Positions 32,362 through 39,987 of a DNA stretch of 45,107 bases are shown piece by piece. The DNA comes from Acidovorax sp. FJL06 (lineage in GTDB: Bacteria; Pseudomonadota; Gammaproteobacteria; Burkholderiales; Burkholderiaceae_C). Position numbers and translations under genes: made by a program. The notes under the pieces were generated by a model, which saw nothing but the letters and a program-made list of their open reading frames with translations, did no database searches and had not been told where the DNA came from. Numbering within the stretch: position 1 is the first letter of the stretch; each line of letters starts with the position of its first letter. The stretch lies in assembly GCF_003852545.1 (NCBI RefSeq), contig NZ_QAJR01000027.1, positions 1-45,107 of the forward strand. The letters are read 5' to 3'.

Positions 32362-33299
32362 AATCTCTCCATTCCAACAAGCCCTGGTTCGCGCTGGCAG
32401 CGGGCACGGCCGTGGTCGGCACCCTGCCCTGGCTGGTGTCCGAGTTCGTGGCCTCGGTGCTGCTCAGCTGCCTGATGTACATCGCGCTGGCCACCAGCTG
32501 GTCGCTGTTCTGCGGGGCCACGCGCTACCTGTCGCTGGCCACCTCGGCCTTCTTCGGCATCGGCGCGTACGCCAGCGCCACGCTGCTGGGCAGCCTGCCC
32601 TGGCCGCTGGTGATCGTGGCCGGTGCGCTGATCGCCGCCGTGGTGGCCGTGGTCATGGGGGCCGCCGTGCTGCACCTGCGCGGCACCTATTTCGCGGTGC
32701 TGACCTTCGGCATGACGGAGCTGATCCGCCACGCAGTGACCTTTGTCGAAAAGCAGGTTTCGGGCACCGTGGGCCGCGTGCTCACCGTGGTGCCCAGCAA
32801 CGAGACGGTGTACCTCACGGTGCTGCTGATCGCGGCGGCCGCCGTTGCCACGGCCATTGCCGTCCAGCGCAGCCGCTTCGGCCTGGCGCTCTCGGGCATC
32901 GGCGCCGACGAGCAGCGCGCCCAGACCCTGGGCGTGGACACGCGCCTGGCCAAGATCGCGGGCTTCGGCATCACGGCCGCGTTTGCGGGCGCCGTGGGCG
33001 CGGCCATGGCCGTGCGCTGGACCTACATCGAGCCGGCCGCCGTGTTCAGCCCCTTCATCGGCTTCCAGACGGTGCTGATCGCGCTGATCGGCGGCGCGGC
33101 CAGCATCGGCGGGCCGGTGCTCGCGGCCATCGTCTTCAGCCTGCTGGCCGAAACACTGCGCCTGCAGCTGCCCTATGGCTACATGATGGTGCTGGGCCTG
33201 CTGCTGATCCTGTGCGTGATGTACCTGCCCAATGGCCTGGCCACGCTGTGGCAGCGCAAGCGGACGGCCACGCATGCAACGGAGGCCGGCCATGTCTGA
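32358..33299 (+). CDS. livM: ABC importer permease, LivM type
   Basis: A 313-residue second permease subunit. Hydrophobic helices run throughout; signature parts are YIALATSWSLFCGATRYLSLATSAFFGIGAY, HLRGTYFAVLTFGMTELIRH, the cytoplasmic coupling loop GADEQRAQTLGVDTRLAKI and FIGFQTVLIALIGGAASIGGPVLAA. It overlaps livH by 4 bases and livG by 8 bases, so the genes are translationally coupled. The C-terminus ends in a basic tail. Confidence 0.95.
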   Translation: MKSLHSNKPWFALAAGTAVVGTLPWLVSEFVASVLLSCLMYIALATSWSLFCGATRYLSLATSAFFGIGAYASATLLGSLPWPLVIVAGALIAAVVAVVMGAAVLHLRGTYFAVLTFGMTELIRHAVTFVEKQVSGTVGRVLTVVPSNETVYLTVLLIAAAAVATAIAVQRSRFGLALSGIGADEQRAQTLGVDTRLAKIAGFGITAAFAGAVGAAMAVRWTYIEPAAVFSPFIGFQTVLIALIGGAASIGGPVLAAIVFSLLAETLRLQLPYGYMMVLGLLLILCVMYLPNGLATLWQRKRTATHATEAGHV

Positions 33300-34056
33300 A
33301 GCCCTGCTGACCATCGACAACGTGACCGTGCGCTTTGGCGGGCTGACCGCCGTGGACGGCGTGAGCGCCACGCTGCACGCGGGCGAACTCATCGGCATCA
33401 TCGGCCCCAACGGCGCGGGCAAGACCACCTTCTTCAACGCCATCTCGGGCGTGCAGCCCCCCACCTCGGGCACGCTGCACTGCGGTGCCGACAACCTGAC
33501 CGGCAAGGGCCCGCACCACTATGCGGCCCATGGCATCGCGCGCACCTTCCAGACGCCGCGCGTGTTCCCGGACATGACGGTGCGCGACAACGTGCGCTTT
33601 GGCATGCAGTTCGCGGGCCGCCACCGCCAGGGGCCCGTGGGCCTGCGCAGCGAGGACGAGATCCTGGCCCTGCTGGGCCTCTCCACCCTGGCCGACCGCC
33701 CTGCCGCCGACGTGACCCCCTCGCAGCAGCGCCTGCTGGAGATCGGCATGGCCCTGGGCACACGCCCGCGCCTGTTGCTGCTCGACGAGGTGGCCGCCGG
33801 CCTGACCGAGGCCGAGGTCGACGCCATGGCCCAACGCATCCGCCGCCTGCGCGACGACTGGGGCCTCACGGTGGTGTGGATCGAGCATGCGGTGACCACG
33901 CTGCTCCAATACGTGGAGCGCGTGCTGGTGCTGCACCAGGGCCGCAAGATCGCCGACGGCACACCCGCCGAGGTGGTGCGCAACCCGGAGGTGATCGAGG
34001 CCTACCTGGGCGATGAGATGGGCACACAGGCAACACCCGAAGGAGCCACAGCATGA
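33292..34056 (+). CDS. livG: ABC importer ATPase, LivG type, altered signature motif
   Basis: A 254-residue ATP-binding subunit. Walker A is GPNGAGKTTFFNAISG (about 40-55), the Q-loop region IARTFQTPRVFPDMTVRDNV, Walker B RLLLLDEVAAGL, and the switch His is in VVWIEHAV. The ABC signature, normally LSYGQQRRLE in this family, reads VTPSQQRLLEIGMAL, so the Leu-Ser-x-Gly core is changed to Thr-Pro-Ser. The usual DEP after Walker B is DEV. ATG 33292 has GGAGG upstream. It partners livF, which has a canonical signature, so one ATP site of the dimer may be degenerate. Confidence 0.93.
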   Translation: MSEALLTIDNVTVRFGGLTAVDGVSATLHAGELIGIIGPNGAGKTTFFNAISGVQPPTSGTLHCGADNLTGKGPHHYAAHGIARTFQTPRVFPDMTVRDNVRFGMQFAGRHRQGPVGLRSEDEILALLGLSTLADRPAADVTPSQQRLLEIGMALGTRPRLLLLDEVAAGLTEAEVDAMAQRIRRLRDDWGLTVVWIEHAVTTLLQYVERVLVLHQGRKIADGTPAEVVRNPEVIEAYLGDEMGTQATPEGATA

Positions 34057-34763
34057 GCGGCGCACACCTCACGGTACAAGGGCTGGTCACGGGCTACAAC
34101 GGCTTTCAGGTGCTGCAGGACCTGTCGCTCGAAGCCCGGCCCGGCATCACGGTGATCGTCGGCCCCAATGGCGCCGGCAAGACCACGCTGCTCAAGGCGC
34201 TGGCCGGCCTGCTGCCGCGCCAGGGCCAGGTGCAGCTCGACGGCCAGGCCGTGCCGGCCCTCAATGCGACAGCCTGCGTGCAGCGCGGCCTGGCCCTGGT
34301 GGCCGAGGGCCGCCAGCTGTTCCCGCAGATGACGGTGACCGAGAACCTGGAGCTCGGCGGCTGGCTGGTGCCAGCACGCGTGCGCGCCGAGCGCCTGGCC
34401 CAGGCGTTCGAGGACTTTCCGCGCCTCAAGGAGCGCGCCCAGCAGCTGGCCGGCACCATGAGCGGCGGCGAGCAGCAGATGGTGGCCGTGGCCCGCGCCA
34501 TGATGAGCGGCCCGCGCCTCTTGATGCTGGACGAGCCCTCGCTGGGCCTGGCGCCACGCATGGTCGATGAACTGCTCAGCATCGTGCAACGCATCGCCGC
34601 ACAAGGCGTCACCGTGCTCATGGTGGAGCAGAACGTGCGCAAGGCGCTGCAGGTGGCCCAGCGCGGCTATGTGCTGGAGCGCGGGCGCATTGTGGCCTCG
34701 GGCGAGGCATCGGCCCTGCTGCAGTCCGACGCCGTGCGCCAGGCCTACCTGGGCGTTGCCTGA
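34053..34763 (+). CDS. livF: ABC importer ATPase, LivF type
   Basis: A 236-residue ATP-binding subunit with all canonical motifs: Walker A GPNGAGKTTLLKALAGL (about 33-49), Q-loop VAEGRQLFPQMTVTENL, signature MSGGEQQMVAVARAMM, Walker B RLLMLDEPSLGLAPRMVDEL and switch His replaced by Gln in VLMVEQNVRKAL, as is usual for LivF. It overlaps livG by ATGA. The aldehyde dehydrogenase gene follows 52 bases later. Confidence 0.95.
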   Translation: MSGAHLTVQGLVTGYNGFQVLQDLSLEARPGITVIVGPNGAGKTTLLKALAGLLPRQGQVQLDGQAVPALNATACVQRGLALVAEGRQLFPQMTVTENLELGGWLVPARVRAERLAQAFEDFPRLKERAQQLAGTMSGGEQQMVAVARAMMSGPRLLMLDEPSLGLAPRMVDELLSIVQRIAAQGVTVLMVEQNVRKALQVAQRGYVLERGRIVASGEASALLQSDAVRQAYLGVA

Positions 34764-34815
34764 GCGTCCCACACCCCATCCGACTTTTCTTTCCTATTCA
34801 TCCAGGAGACATTCC

Positions 34816-36267
34816 ATGACTGCCATTTCCATGCTGATCAACGGCGAGCGCGTGCAGGCCACCGGCGGCGCCACCTTCGAGCGCCGCAACCCGCTGGACG
34901 GGTCCGTGGCCACCACCGCGCCCGCCGCCACCGTGGCCGATGCCGTGGCCGCCGCCGACGCTGCGGCCAAGGCCTTCCCGGCCTGGTCGGCCCTGGGACC
35001 CAATGCGCGCCGTGCGCTGCTGCTCAAGGCGGCGCATGCGCTCGAAGCCAAGGGCGAGGCCTTTGCCGCCGCCATGGCGGCCGAGACCGGTGCCTCGGGC
35101 CTGTGGGCCGGCTTCAACGTGCACCTGGCCGCCGGCCTGCTGCAGGAGGCCGCGGCCCTGACCACGCAGATCGCCGGCGAGGTGATCCCGTCGGACGTGC
35201 CCGGCAGCCTGGCCATGGGCGTGCGCCAGGCGGCAGGCGTGGTGCTGGGCATCGCGCCGTGGAACGCACCCGTCATCCTGGGTGTGCGCGCCATCGCCAC
35301 ACCACTGGCCTGCGGCAACACGGTGATCCTCAAGGGATCAGAGCTGTGCCCCGCCACCCACGGCCTGATCATTGAAGCCCTGCAGGAAGCCGGTTTGCCT
35401 ACCGGCGTGGTGAACTTTGTGACCAATGCCCCGGCCGATGCGGGCGCCGTGGTCGAGGCCATCGTGGCCCACCCGGCCGTGCGGCGCATCAACTTCACGG
35501 GCTCCACCAAGGTGGGCCGCATCATTGCACAGACCTGCGCCAGATACCTCAAGCCCGTGGTGCTGGAGCTGGGCGGCAAGGCCCCGCTGCTGGTGCTGGA
35601 CGACGCCGACATCGACGCCGCCGTGGCGGGCACCGTGTTTGGCGCATTCGCCAACTCGGGCCAGATCTGCATGTCCACCGAACGCATCATCGTGGACCAC
35701 ACCGTGGCCGACGAGTTCGTGGCCAAGCTCGGCGAACGCGCCAAGGCCCTGCCCCTGGGCGACCCGCGCAAGGGCCCGGTGGTGCTGGGCTCGGTGGTGG
35801 ACATGGCCACGGTGCAGCGCTGCAATGCACTCATCGACGACGCACTGGCCAAGGGCGCCACGCTGGTCTGCGGCGGCAAGAGCGACAGCACGCTGATGCA
35901 GGCCACGGTGCTCGACCACGTAACGGCCGAGATGCTGATCTACCGCGAGGAATCGTTCGGCCCGGTCAAGCCCGTGGTGCGCGTGAACGGTGTGGAGAAA
36001 GCCATTGCCTGCGCCAACGACAACGAGTTCGGCCTGTCCTCCGCCGTGTTCAGCCGCGACGTGGCCAAGGCCTGGAACGTGGCGGCGCGCATCGAGTCCG
36101 GCATCTGCCACGTGAACGGGCCCACGGTGCATGACGAGGGGCAGATGCCGTTCGGGGGCGTGAAGAGTTCGGGTTACGGCCGCTTTGGCGGCATGGCGGG
36201 GGTGCGCGAGTTCACGGAGCTGCGCTGGATCACGGTGCAGACCACACCACGCCACTACCCGTTCTGA
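34816..36267 (+). CDS. Aldehyde dehydrogenase, vanillin/salicylaldehyde type
   Basis: A 483-residue NAD(P)-dependent aldehyde dehydrogenase. The catalytic Cys285 is in ANSGQICMSTERIIV and Glu251 in VLELGGKAPLLVL; the cofactor-binding GSTKVGR segment is at about 230 and APWNAPVILGVRAIATPLA at about 150. The sequence style (QICMSTERIIV, EESFGPVKPVVRV, CHVNGPTVHDEGQMPFGGVK) is that of vanillin, benzaldehyde or salicylaldehyde dehydrogenases. AGGAGA precedes ATG 34816. As the last gene of the ABC importer operon, it suggests that the imported compound is turned into an aldehyde. With mdlC elsewhere in the window, benzaldehyde is one possible substrate. Confidence 0.92.
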   Translation: MTAISMLINGERVQATGGATFERRNPLDGSVATTAPAATVADAVAAADAAAKAFPAWSALGPNARRALLLKAAHALEAKGEAFAAAMAAETGASGLWAGFNVHLAAGLLQEAAALTTQIAGEVIPSDVPGSLAMGVRQAAGVVLGIAPWNAPVILGVRAIATPLACGNTVILKGSELCPATHGLIIEALQEAGLPTGVVNFVTNAPADAGAVVEAIVAHPAVRRINFTGSTKVGRIIAQTCARYLKPVVLELGGKAPLLVLDDADIDAAVAGTVFGAFANSGQICMSTERIIVDHTVADEFVAKLGERAKALPLGDPRKGPVVLGSVVDMATVQRCNALIDDALAKGATLVCGGKSDSTLMQATVLDHVTAEMLIYREESFGPVKPVVRVNGVEKAIACANDNEFGLSSAVFSRDVAKAWNVAARIESGICHVNGPTVHDEGQMPFGGVKSSGYGRFGGMAGVREFTELRWITVQTTPRHYPF

Positions 36268-36271
36268 AAAT

Positions 36272-36320
36272 CAAAAAAGAGAGCTGCTAGCGCTTTCTGG
36301 ACGGGCGCTGGCAGTCTTTT
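36272..36320. repeat. Dispersed AT-tract palindromic repeat between convergent genes
   Basis: AAAAAAGAGAGCTGCTAGCGC, spacer, GCGCTGGCAGTC, then TTTTTATT. The CTGCTAGCGC and GCGCTGGCAG arms pair with one mismatch and the flanks give A- and T-tracts, so the element can also act as a bidirectional terminator for the aldehyde dehydrogenase gene and tsaD. Confidence 0.7.
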
Positions 36321-36331
36321 TATTCAAAAAA

Positions 36332-37372
36332 TCAAACCGTGATCGCATCCAGCGGCCAGCGCGGCTTCACATCAAACGCATAGTCGGTGTTGGCCTGCTG
36401 CTGCCCCGCCTGCAAGCGCATCGCTGCGGCCATGGCGATCATGGCGCCGTTGTCGGTGCACAGGTGCAACTCCGGGTAATGCACGCGCACCTTGGCAGCG
36501 GCACAAGCGGCATTCAGCTGCGCCCGCAAATGCCGGTTGGCGCCCACGCCACCCGCCACCACCACCCGCTTCAAGCCCGTCTGCTTCAACGCAGTGAGCG
36601 TCTTTTTCACCAGCACATCCACAATCGCCGCCTCGGTGCTGGCAGCCAGGTCGGCCTTGCGCGCCTCCAGCTCATCGCCCAGCTTTTTGGCCTGGGTGAG
36701 CACCGCCGTCTTGAGGCCGGCAAAGGAAAAATCCAGATCGCCGCTGTGCAGCAGGGGCCGGGGCAGCTTGAAGGCCGTGGCGCTGCCCTGCTCCGCCAGG
36801 CGCGACAGCGCGGGGCCGCCGGGGTAGCCCAGTCCCATGAGCTTGGCCGACTTGTCGAAGGCCTCGCCCGCAGCATCGTCGATGGTTTCGCCCAGGATCT
36901 CGTAGCGGCCCACGCCGTCCACCCGCATCAGCTGGGTGTGGCCGCCGGAAACCAGCAGGGCCACAAAGGGGAATTCAGGTGGGTCCGCGCTCAGGAAGGG
37001 CGACAGCAGATGCCCCTCCAGGTGGTGCACGCCCAGCACCGGCTTGTTCAGCGCCGCGCCCAGCGCGCAGGCCACGCCCGCGCCCACCAGCAGCGCGCCA
37101 GCCAGGCCCGGGCCCCGGGTGTAAGCCACCACGTCCACGTCCGCCAGCGTCTGGCCGGACTCGGCCAACACCTCTTTGGCCAGCGGCAGCACGCGGCGGA
37201 TGTGGTCGCGGCTGGCCAGCTCAGGCACCACGCCACCGTAGGCCTGGTGCATTTCGATCTGGCTGTGCAGGGCGTGGGACAGCAGGGTGGGAACAGCATC
37301 GCCCGTGGAGCGCACCAGGGCCACGCCGGTTTCGTCGCACGAGGATTCAATACCGAGGATCAGCAAACTCAT
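36332..37372 (-). CDS. tsaD: tRNA N6-adenosine threonylcarbamoyltransferase
   Basis: A 346-residue ASKHA-fold enzyme that transfers the threonylcarbamoyl group to A37 of ANN-decoding tRNAs with TsaB and TsaE. The start [20 protein letters not shown] from ATG 37372 is diagnostic; the metal-binding His117-X3-His121 lies in GVHHLEGH, followed by [15 protein letters not shown] and the nucleotide-binding region [14 protein letters not shown] and [13 protein letters not shown]. The length is typical. It is a universally important housekeeping gene, here flanked by transport genes. Confidence 0.97.
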   Translation of the reverse strand: MSLLILGIESSCDETGVALVRSTGDAVPTLLSHALHSQIEMHQAYGGVVPELASRDHIRRVLPLAKEVLAESGQTLADVDVVAYTRGPGLAGALLVGAGVACALGAALNKPVLGVHHLEGHLLSPFLSADPPEFPFVALLVSGGHTQLMRVDGVGRYEILGETIDDAAGEAFDKSAKLMGLGYPGGPALSRLAEQGSATAFKLPRPLLHSGDLDFSFAGLKTAVLTQAKKLGDELEARKADLAASTEAAIVDVLVKKTLTALKQTGLKRVVVAGGVGANRHLRAQLNAACAAAKVRVHYPELHLCTDNGAMIAMAAAMRLQAGQQQANTDYAFDVKPRWPLDAITV

Positions 37373-37426
37373 GCCCCGAGTGTAAAACCCGGGGCCCAAA
37401 GACCCTTTCCCCAAGAACCGTGCAGG

Positions 37427-38587
37427 TCACCACCGGTCCGACCGCATGCGCAGCTCCCAGCTGCCGCTGCGCAGTTCGTACACGCCCACGGCGCCGTAGC
37501 GCTGCTCGCCCTTGTCGTCCCAGGTCATGGTGCCGATCACGGGGGCGTAGCCGTTGATGCCGTGCATGGCCTTGGTGATGTCCTTGGGGTCGGCCGACTT
37601 GGCCTTCTGGATGGCGGCCGAGAGCACGTAGGTGCTGTCGTAGCTGTAGTGACCGCCATAGGCCGGGGGCTTCTTGTAGGCGGCGATGTACTTCTCCAGG
37701 AAGGGCTTGCCGGTGGAGAACTCCTTGGCTTCGAGCACCGGCGAGGTGGCGTAGATGCCCTGCACGATGCCCGCGCCCTTGGTCATGTCGGTGGTCTTGA
37801 TGGTGTCGCCCCCGAGCAAGCTGACCTTGGTGTGGTCCACCTTGCGCAGGGCTTCGAGCAGGGCCAGGGCCTGGAAGTCGTTCAGCGTGGAGACAATCAC
37901 CTCCACCTTGGCCGCCTTGAGTTCGCCCGCCAGTTCATCGAACGCCACGGTCTTGTCGTCGAACGACTTGCGCACCACCACGTCCTTCTTCTCGGCCTTG
38001 AGCTGTGCGGCCGCGCCGTCGGCCAGGCCCTTGCCATAGGGAGTGCCATCGTCCAGGGCGGCATAGCGGGTGGCGCCCAGCTGCGTGGCGGCAAACGAGC
38101 CGATGGCGCGGGCCTGCAGGGTGTCGTTACCCACCATGCGGAAGGTGGTCGGAAAGCCCAGCTGCGTGAACTTGGGGTTGGTCGAGATCGCGATCTGGGC
38201 GATGTCCTTGGCGGCATAGATGGGCGCGGTCTCGATGCTCACACCCGAGTTCAGGTGCCCGACCACGGCCACCACGCCCGCATCCACCAGCTGCTGGGCC
38301 ACGGCCTTGCCGGTGGCGGCATCGGCCTTGTCGTCCACCGACACCACCTCCAGCGTCACGCGCTTGCCGTCCACCGTGTAGCCCGACTTGTTGAGCTCGT
38401 CCACGGCCAGCTTGACGCCGTTGAGCAGATCCTGCCCCAGCGCGCCCAGGGGGCCGCTCAGCGGTTGCGCGACACCAATCTTGATGGTGTCCGGCACCTT
38501 GCCGCATCCGGTCAGGAGTGCGGCAGTCGCCACGGCGGCCCAGGTCAGGCTGGCCGGGAAACGGCGCCGGTTGATGTGCTTGTTCAT
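37427..38587 (-). CDS. LivK-type receptor lipoprotein (orphan)
   Basis: A 386-residue branched-chain-amino-acid-type receptor. The N-terminus NKHINRRRFPASLTWAAVATAALLTGCGK carries a lipobox (LTGC), so the mature protein should be a lipoprotein. Mature sequence starts DTIKIGVAQPLSGPLGALGQDLLNGVKLAVDELN in outline, with VVGHLNSGVSIETAPIYA and KVSLLGGDTIKTTDMTK later. ATG 38587 is chosen because the upstream part of the frame lacks signal features. It lies just upstream of tsaD on the same strand, without permease genes. The ligand is unknown; branched-chain amino acids are likely from the close family match. Confidence 0.93.
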   Translation of the reverse strand: MNKHINRRRFPASLTWAAVATAALLTGCGKVPDTIKIGVAQPLSGPLGALGQDLLNGVKLAVDELNKSGYTVDGKRVTLEVVSVDDKADAATGKAVAQQLVDAGVVAVVGHLNSGVSIETAPIYAAKDIAQIAISTNPKFTQLGFPTTFRMVGNDTLQARAIGSFAATQLGATRYAALDDGTPYGKGLADGAAAQLKAEKKDVVVRKSFDDKTVAFDELAGELKAAKVEVIVSTLNDFQALALLEALRKVDHTKVSLLGGDTIKTTDMTKGAGIVQGIYATSPVLEAKEFSTGKPFLEKYIAAYKKPPAYGGHYSYDSTYVLSAAIQKAKSADPKDITKAMHGINGYAPVIGTMTWDDKGEQRYGAVGVYELRSGSWELRMRSDRW

Positions 38588-38855
38588 GCAAAAAACTCCA
38601 TATCTGTGGATCAAAGTGACCGGAGGTATATGCGACACCCCCCCGGGGGCGCTATCGGGTATGCCCTCCCGCACCACCCTGTATTAGCAACTTTCAGGCC
38701 CCGCAAGGCATGCGGCCAGGGCCTGGATGGGGCCCCCCAAGGCCCCCGGCAAGCCCCGCCCGAGGGGTCGCAAACCGCCATTCCCACCCCGCCGCCCCAC
38801 ATGCACCGCTTCGGCGCACCCAATTACGGCGTGAAAATTGCTTATGCTCAGGGCT

Positions 38856-39482
38856 ATGAATGAGGCTTTGCGCATCGTGGTGGTCGCCCCGGATCTGGCG
38901 GTCACCGACCCGGACGACGAACACGCCATCCTCCAGGCGGAGCGGTCGCGTGCGCTGCGCATTGGGCTGCTGGAAAACAACTTCAACCTGGTGGCCACGC
39001 TGCCCGCCGACGTGTTCCTGAGCGAGCGCATCGCCCAGCTCCAGCCCGATCTCATCATCGTGGACGCCGAAAGCGAGGCGCGCGACGCGCTCGAACATGT
39101 GGTGATGGCCACGCGCGACGAGCGCCGCCCCATCGTGATGTTCACCAACGACGACGACACCTCGCACGTGAAGGACGCGGTGGCGGCCGGTGTGTCGGCC
39201 TACATCGTGGCGGGCCTGGCGCCCCAGCGCATCCGCCCCATCCTGGACGTGGCCATGGCGCGCTTTCAGCACGAACAGGCCCTGCGCGCCGAGCTGGCCG
39301 ATGCCAAGACCGAGCTGCGCGACCGCAAGACCATCGACCGCGCCAAGGGCCTGCTGATGCAGCGCCAGGGCCTGACCGAGCAGGCCGCTTACGAAAAGCT
39401 GCGCAAGACCGCCATGGACAAGGGCCTCAAGCTCGTGGATGTGGCCCAGCGCATGCTGGATGTGATGGATCTGCTGGGCTAG
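38856..39482 (+). CDS. nasT: NasT-like ANTAR antiterminator
   Basis: A 208-residue response-regulator-like protein with a C-terminal ANTAR RNA-binding domain (about 148-205: ELRDRKTIDRAKGLLMQRQGLTEQAAYEKLRKTA in outline). In the receiver part the phospho-site Asp70 is in DLIIVDAESEA, but the usual Lys after the fifth strand is missing (SAYIVAGLAP), so it is probably a pseudo-receiver. NasT proteins bind two-hairpin leaders of nitrate assimilation mRNAs and prevent termination; NasS holds NasT inactive without nitrate. Here such a leader lies between nasT and nrtA. No nasS gene is adjacent. ATG 38856 is preferred; a TTG at 38838 is in frame. Confidence 0.9.
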   Translation: MNEALRIVVVAPDLAVTDPDDEHAILQAERSRALRIGLLENNFNLVATLPADVFLSERIAQLQPDLIIVDAESEARDALEHVVMATRDERRPIVMFTNDDDTSHVKDAVAAGVSAYIVAGLAPQRIRPILDVAMARFQHEQALRAELADAKTELRDRKTIDRAKGLLMQRQGLTEQAAYEKLRKTAMDKGLKLVDVAQRMLDVMDLLG

Positions 39483-39633
39483 GCGAGTGACACCCTCCTG
39501 AGGCGCAGCCGCCAGAGGCGATAGCCCTTTGGACCGTCCAAGCCTGCACAGGCGGGCTCGGAGCCGCACCCCCTCTGCCCCCTCCCTCGCCTGGGCCGCG
39601 CCCAGGTCCACCGGCTTCTCCCAGATGGTGCGC

Positions 39634-39650
39634 CGCACAAAGGCAGTGCG
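39634..39650. promoter_or_regulatory. NtrC-like enhancer site
   Basis: CGCAC-AAAGGCA-GTGCG contains GCAC-N7-GTGC, the core and spacing of NtrC sites (TGCAC...GTGCA). Its centre lies about 145 bases upstream of the -24 element, a normal enhancer distance. The outer T/A positions of the consensus are C and G here, so the match is in the core only. Confidence 0.6.
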
Positions 39651-39689
39651 GCCCGGGCGGCGTGCACCATGCCTGCACACTTTTGAGTC

Positions 39690-39747
39690 AAACAGATCGC
39701 CAGCGCTTGATACATAAGCGCCAAAAGCTATTAATTCAATAGCAATC
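39690..39747. repeat. Dispersed AT-tract palindromic repeat upstream of nrtA
   Basis: GCCAGCGCTT-gatacat-AAGCGCC is followed by AAAAGCTATT-aattc-AATAGCAATC, again the GCGC arms, AGCTAT and ATAGCA order of the family. It lies between the NtrC-like site and the sigma-54 promoter. Confidence 0.6.
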
Positions 39748-39785
39748 CATGCGCCACCATGACGCACGACTGGCGAGATCCGGGC

Positions 39786-39801
39786 TGGCACGCTGCTTGC
39801 A
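39786..39801 (+). promoter_or_regulatory. Sigma-54 promoter of the nrt operon
   Basis: TGGCAC-GCTGC-TTGCA matches the sigma-54 consensus TGGCAC-N5-TTGCW exactly, with GG at -24 and GC at -12. Transcription should begin near 39811, one or two bases before the first leader hairpin. It predicts dependence on RpoN and an enhancer protein, probably NtrC. Confidence 0.9.
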
Positions 39802-39810
39802 TTAGATGCT

Positions 39811-39966
39811 ACGAGACCAAAGGCGGTCTCACCCTATACAGCATGGGCCCAATGGCGGGCCTGTGTTGGGCGAGCCCTCGGGCATCGCCATGGACAGAGG
39901 CGTCCCTCTCCGACTCCGGCATTGCATGCATGCAGCCAGGCTCGGGAGGACGCCTTTTTTGTTTTT
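39811..39966 (+). ncRNA. NasT-responsive leader RNA with two hexaloop hairpins
   Basis: Hairpin P1: stem GAGACC/GGTCTC (39813-39830) with loop AAAGGC. Hairpin P2: stem GGCCC/GGGCC (39846-39861) with loop AATGGC, extendable with G-U pairs to ten base pairs (39841-39866). Both loops have A at position 1 and G at position 4, the rule known for ANTAR-binding RNAs, and the hairpins are 10 bases apart. The terminator follows 30 bases later. In known systems ANTAR dimers bind both hairpins and stop terminator formation. The neighbour nasT codes the matching protein. Confidence 0.87.
39898..39966 (+). terminator. Regulated terminator in the nrtA leader
   Basis: AGGCGTCC (39898-39905) pairs with GGACGCCT (39948-39955), followed by TTTTTTGTTTTT. 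The 42-base loop can form extra inner pairs. It ends 21 bases before the nrtA ATG, so without antitermination it would silence the operon. Upstream CGAGCC (39871-39876) can pair with GGCTCG (39939-39944), a possible competing fold. Confidence 0.85.
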
Positions 39967-39987
39967 AACGCACCAAGGAAACGCCGC

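Larger units (their letters stand above)
39483..39785. other. Upstream control region of the nitrate transport operon
   Basis: This 303-base stretch after nasT has no credible gene. It contains an NtrC-like site at 39634-39650, an additional half-site TGCACCA at 39663-39669, and a dispersed repeat at 39690-39747. It is the expected place for enhancer sites of the sigma-54 promoter that follows. Confidence 0.5.

Noticed and set aside
36185-38863. Very long plus-strand open frame opposite tsaD and the LivK lipoprotein gene
   Set aside because: It is antisense to two well-recognised genes, has His/Gln/Arg-rich composition typical of GC-rich shadow frames and no family motif.
39663-39677. Second full NtrC site (TGCACCATGCCTGCA)
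   Set aside because: The two TGCAC-like blocks are in direct rather than inverted orientation; only one half-site fits, so no full site was called.
39483-39785. Possible small gene between nasT and nrtA
   Set aside because: Short frames there have no ribosome site or family features, and the stretch is accounted for by regulatory sites and a repeat.
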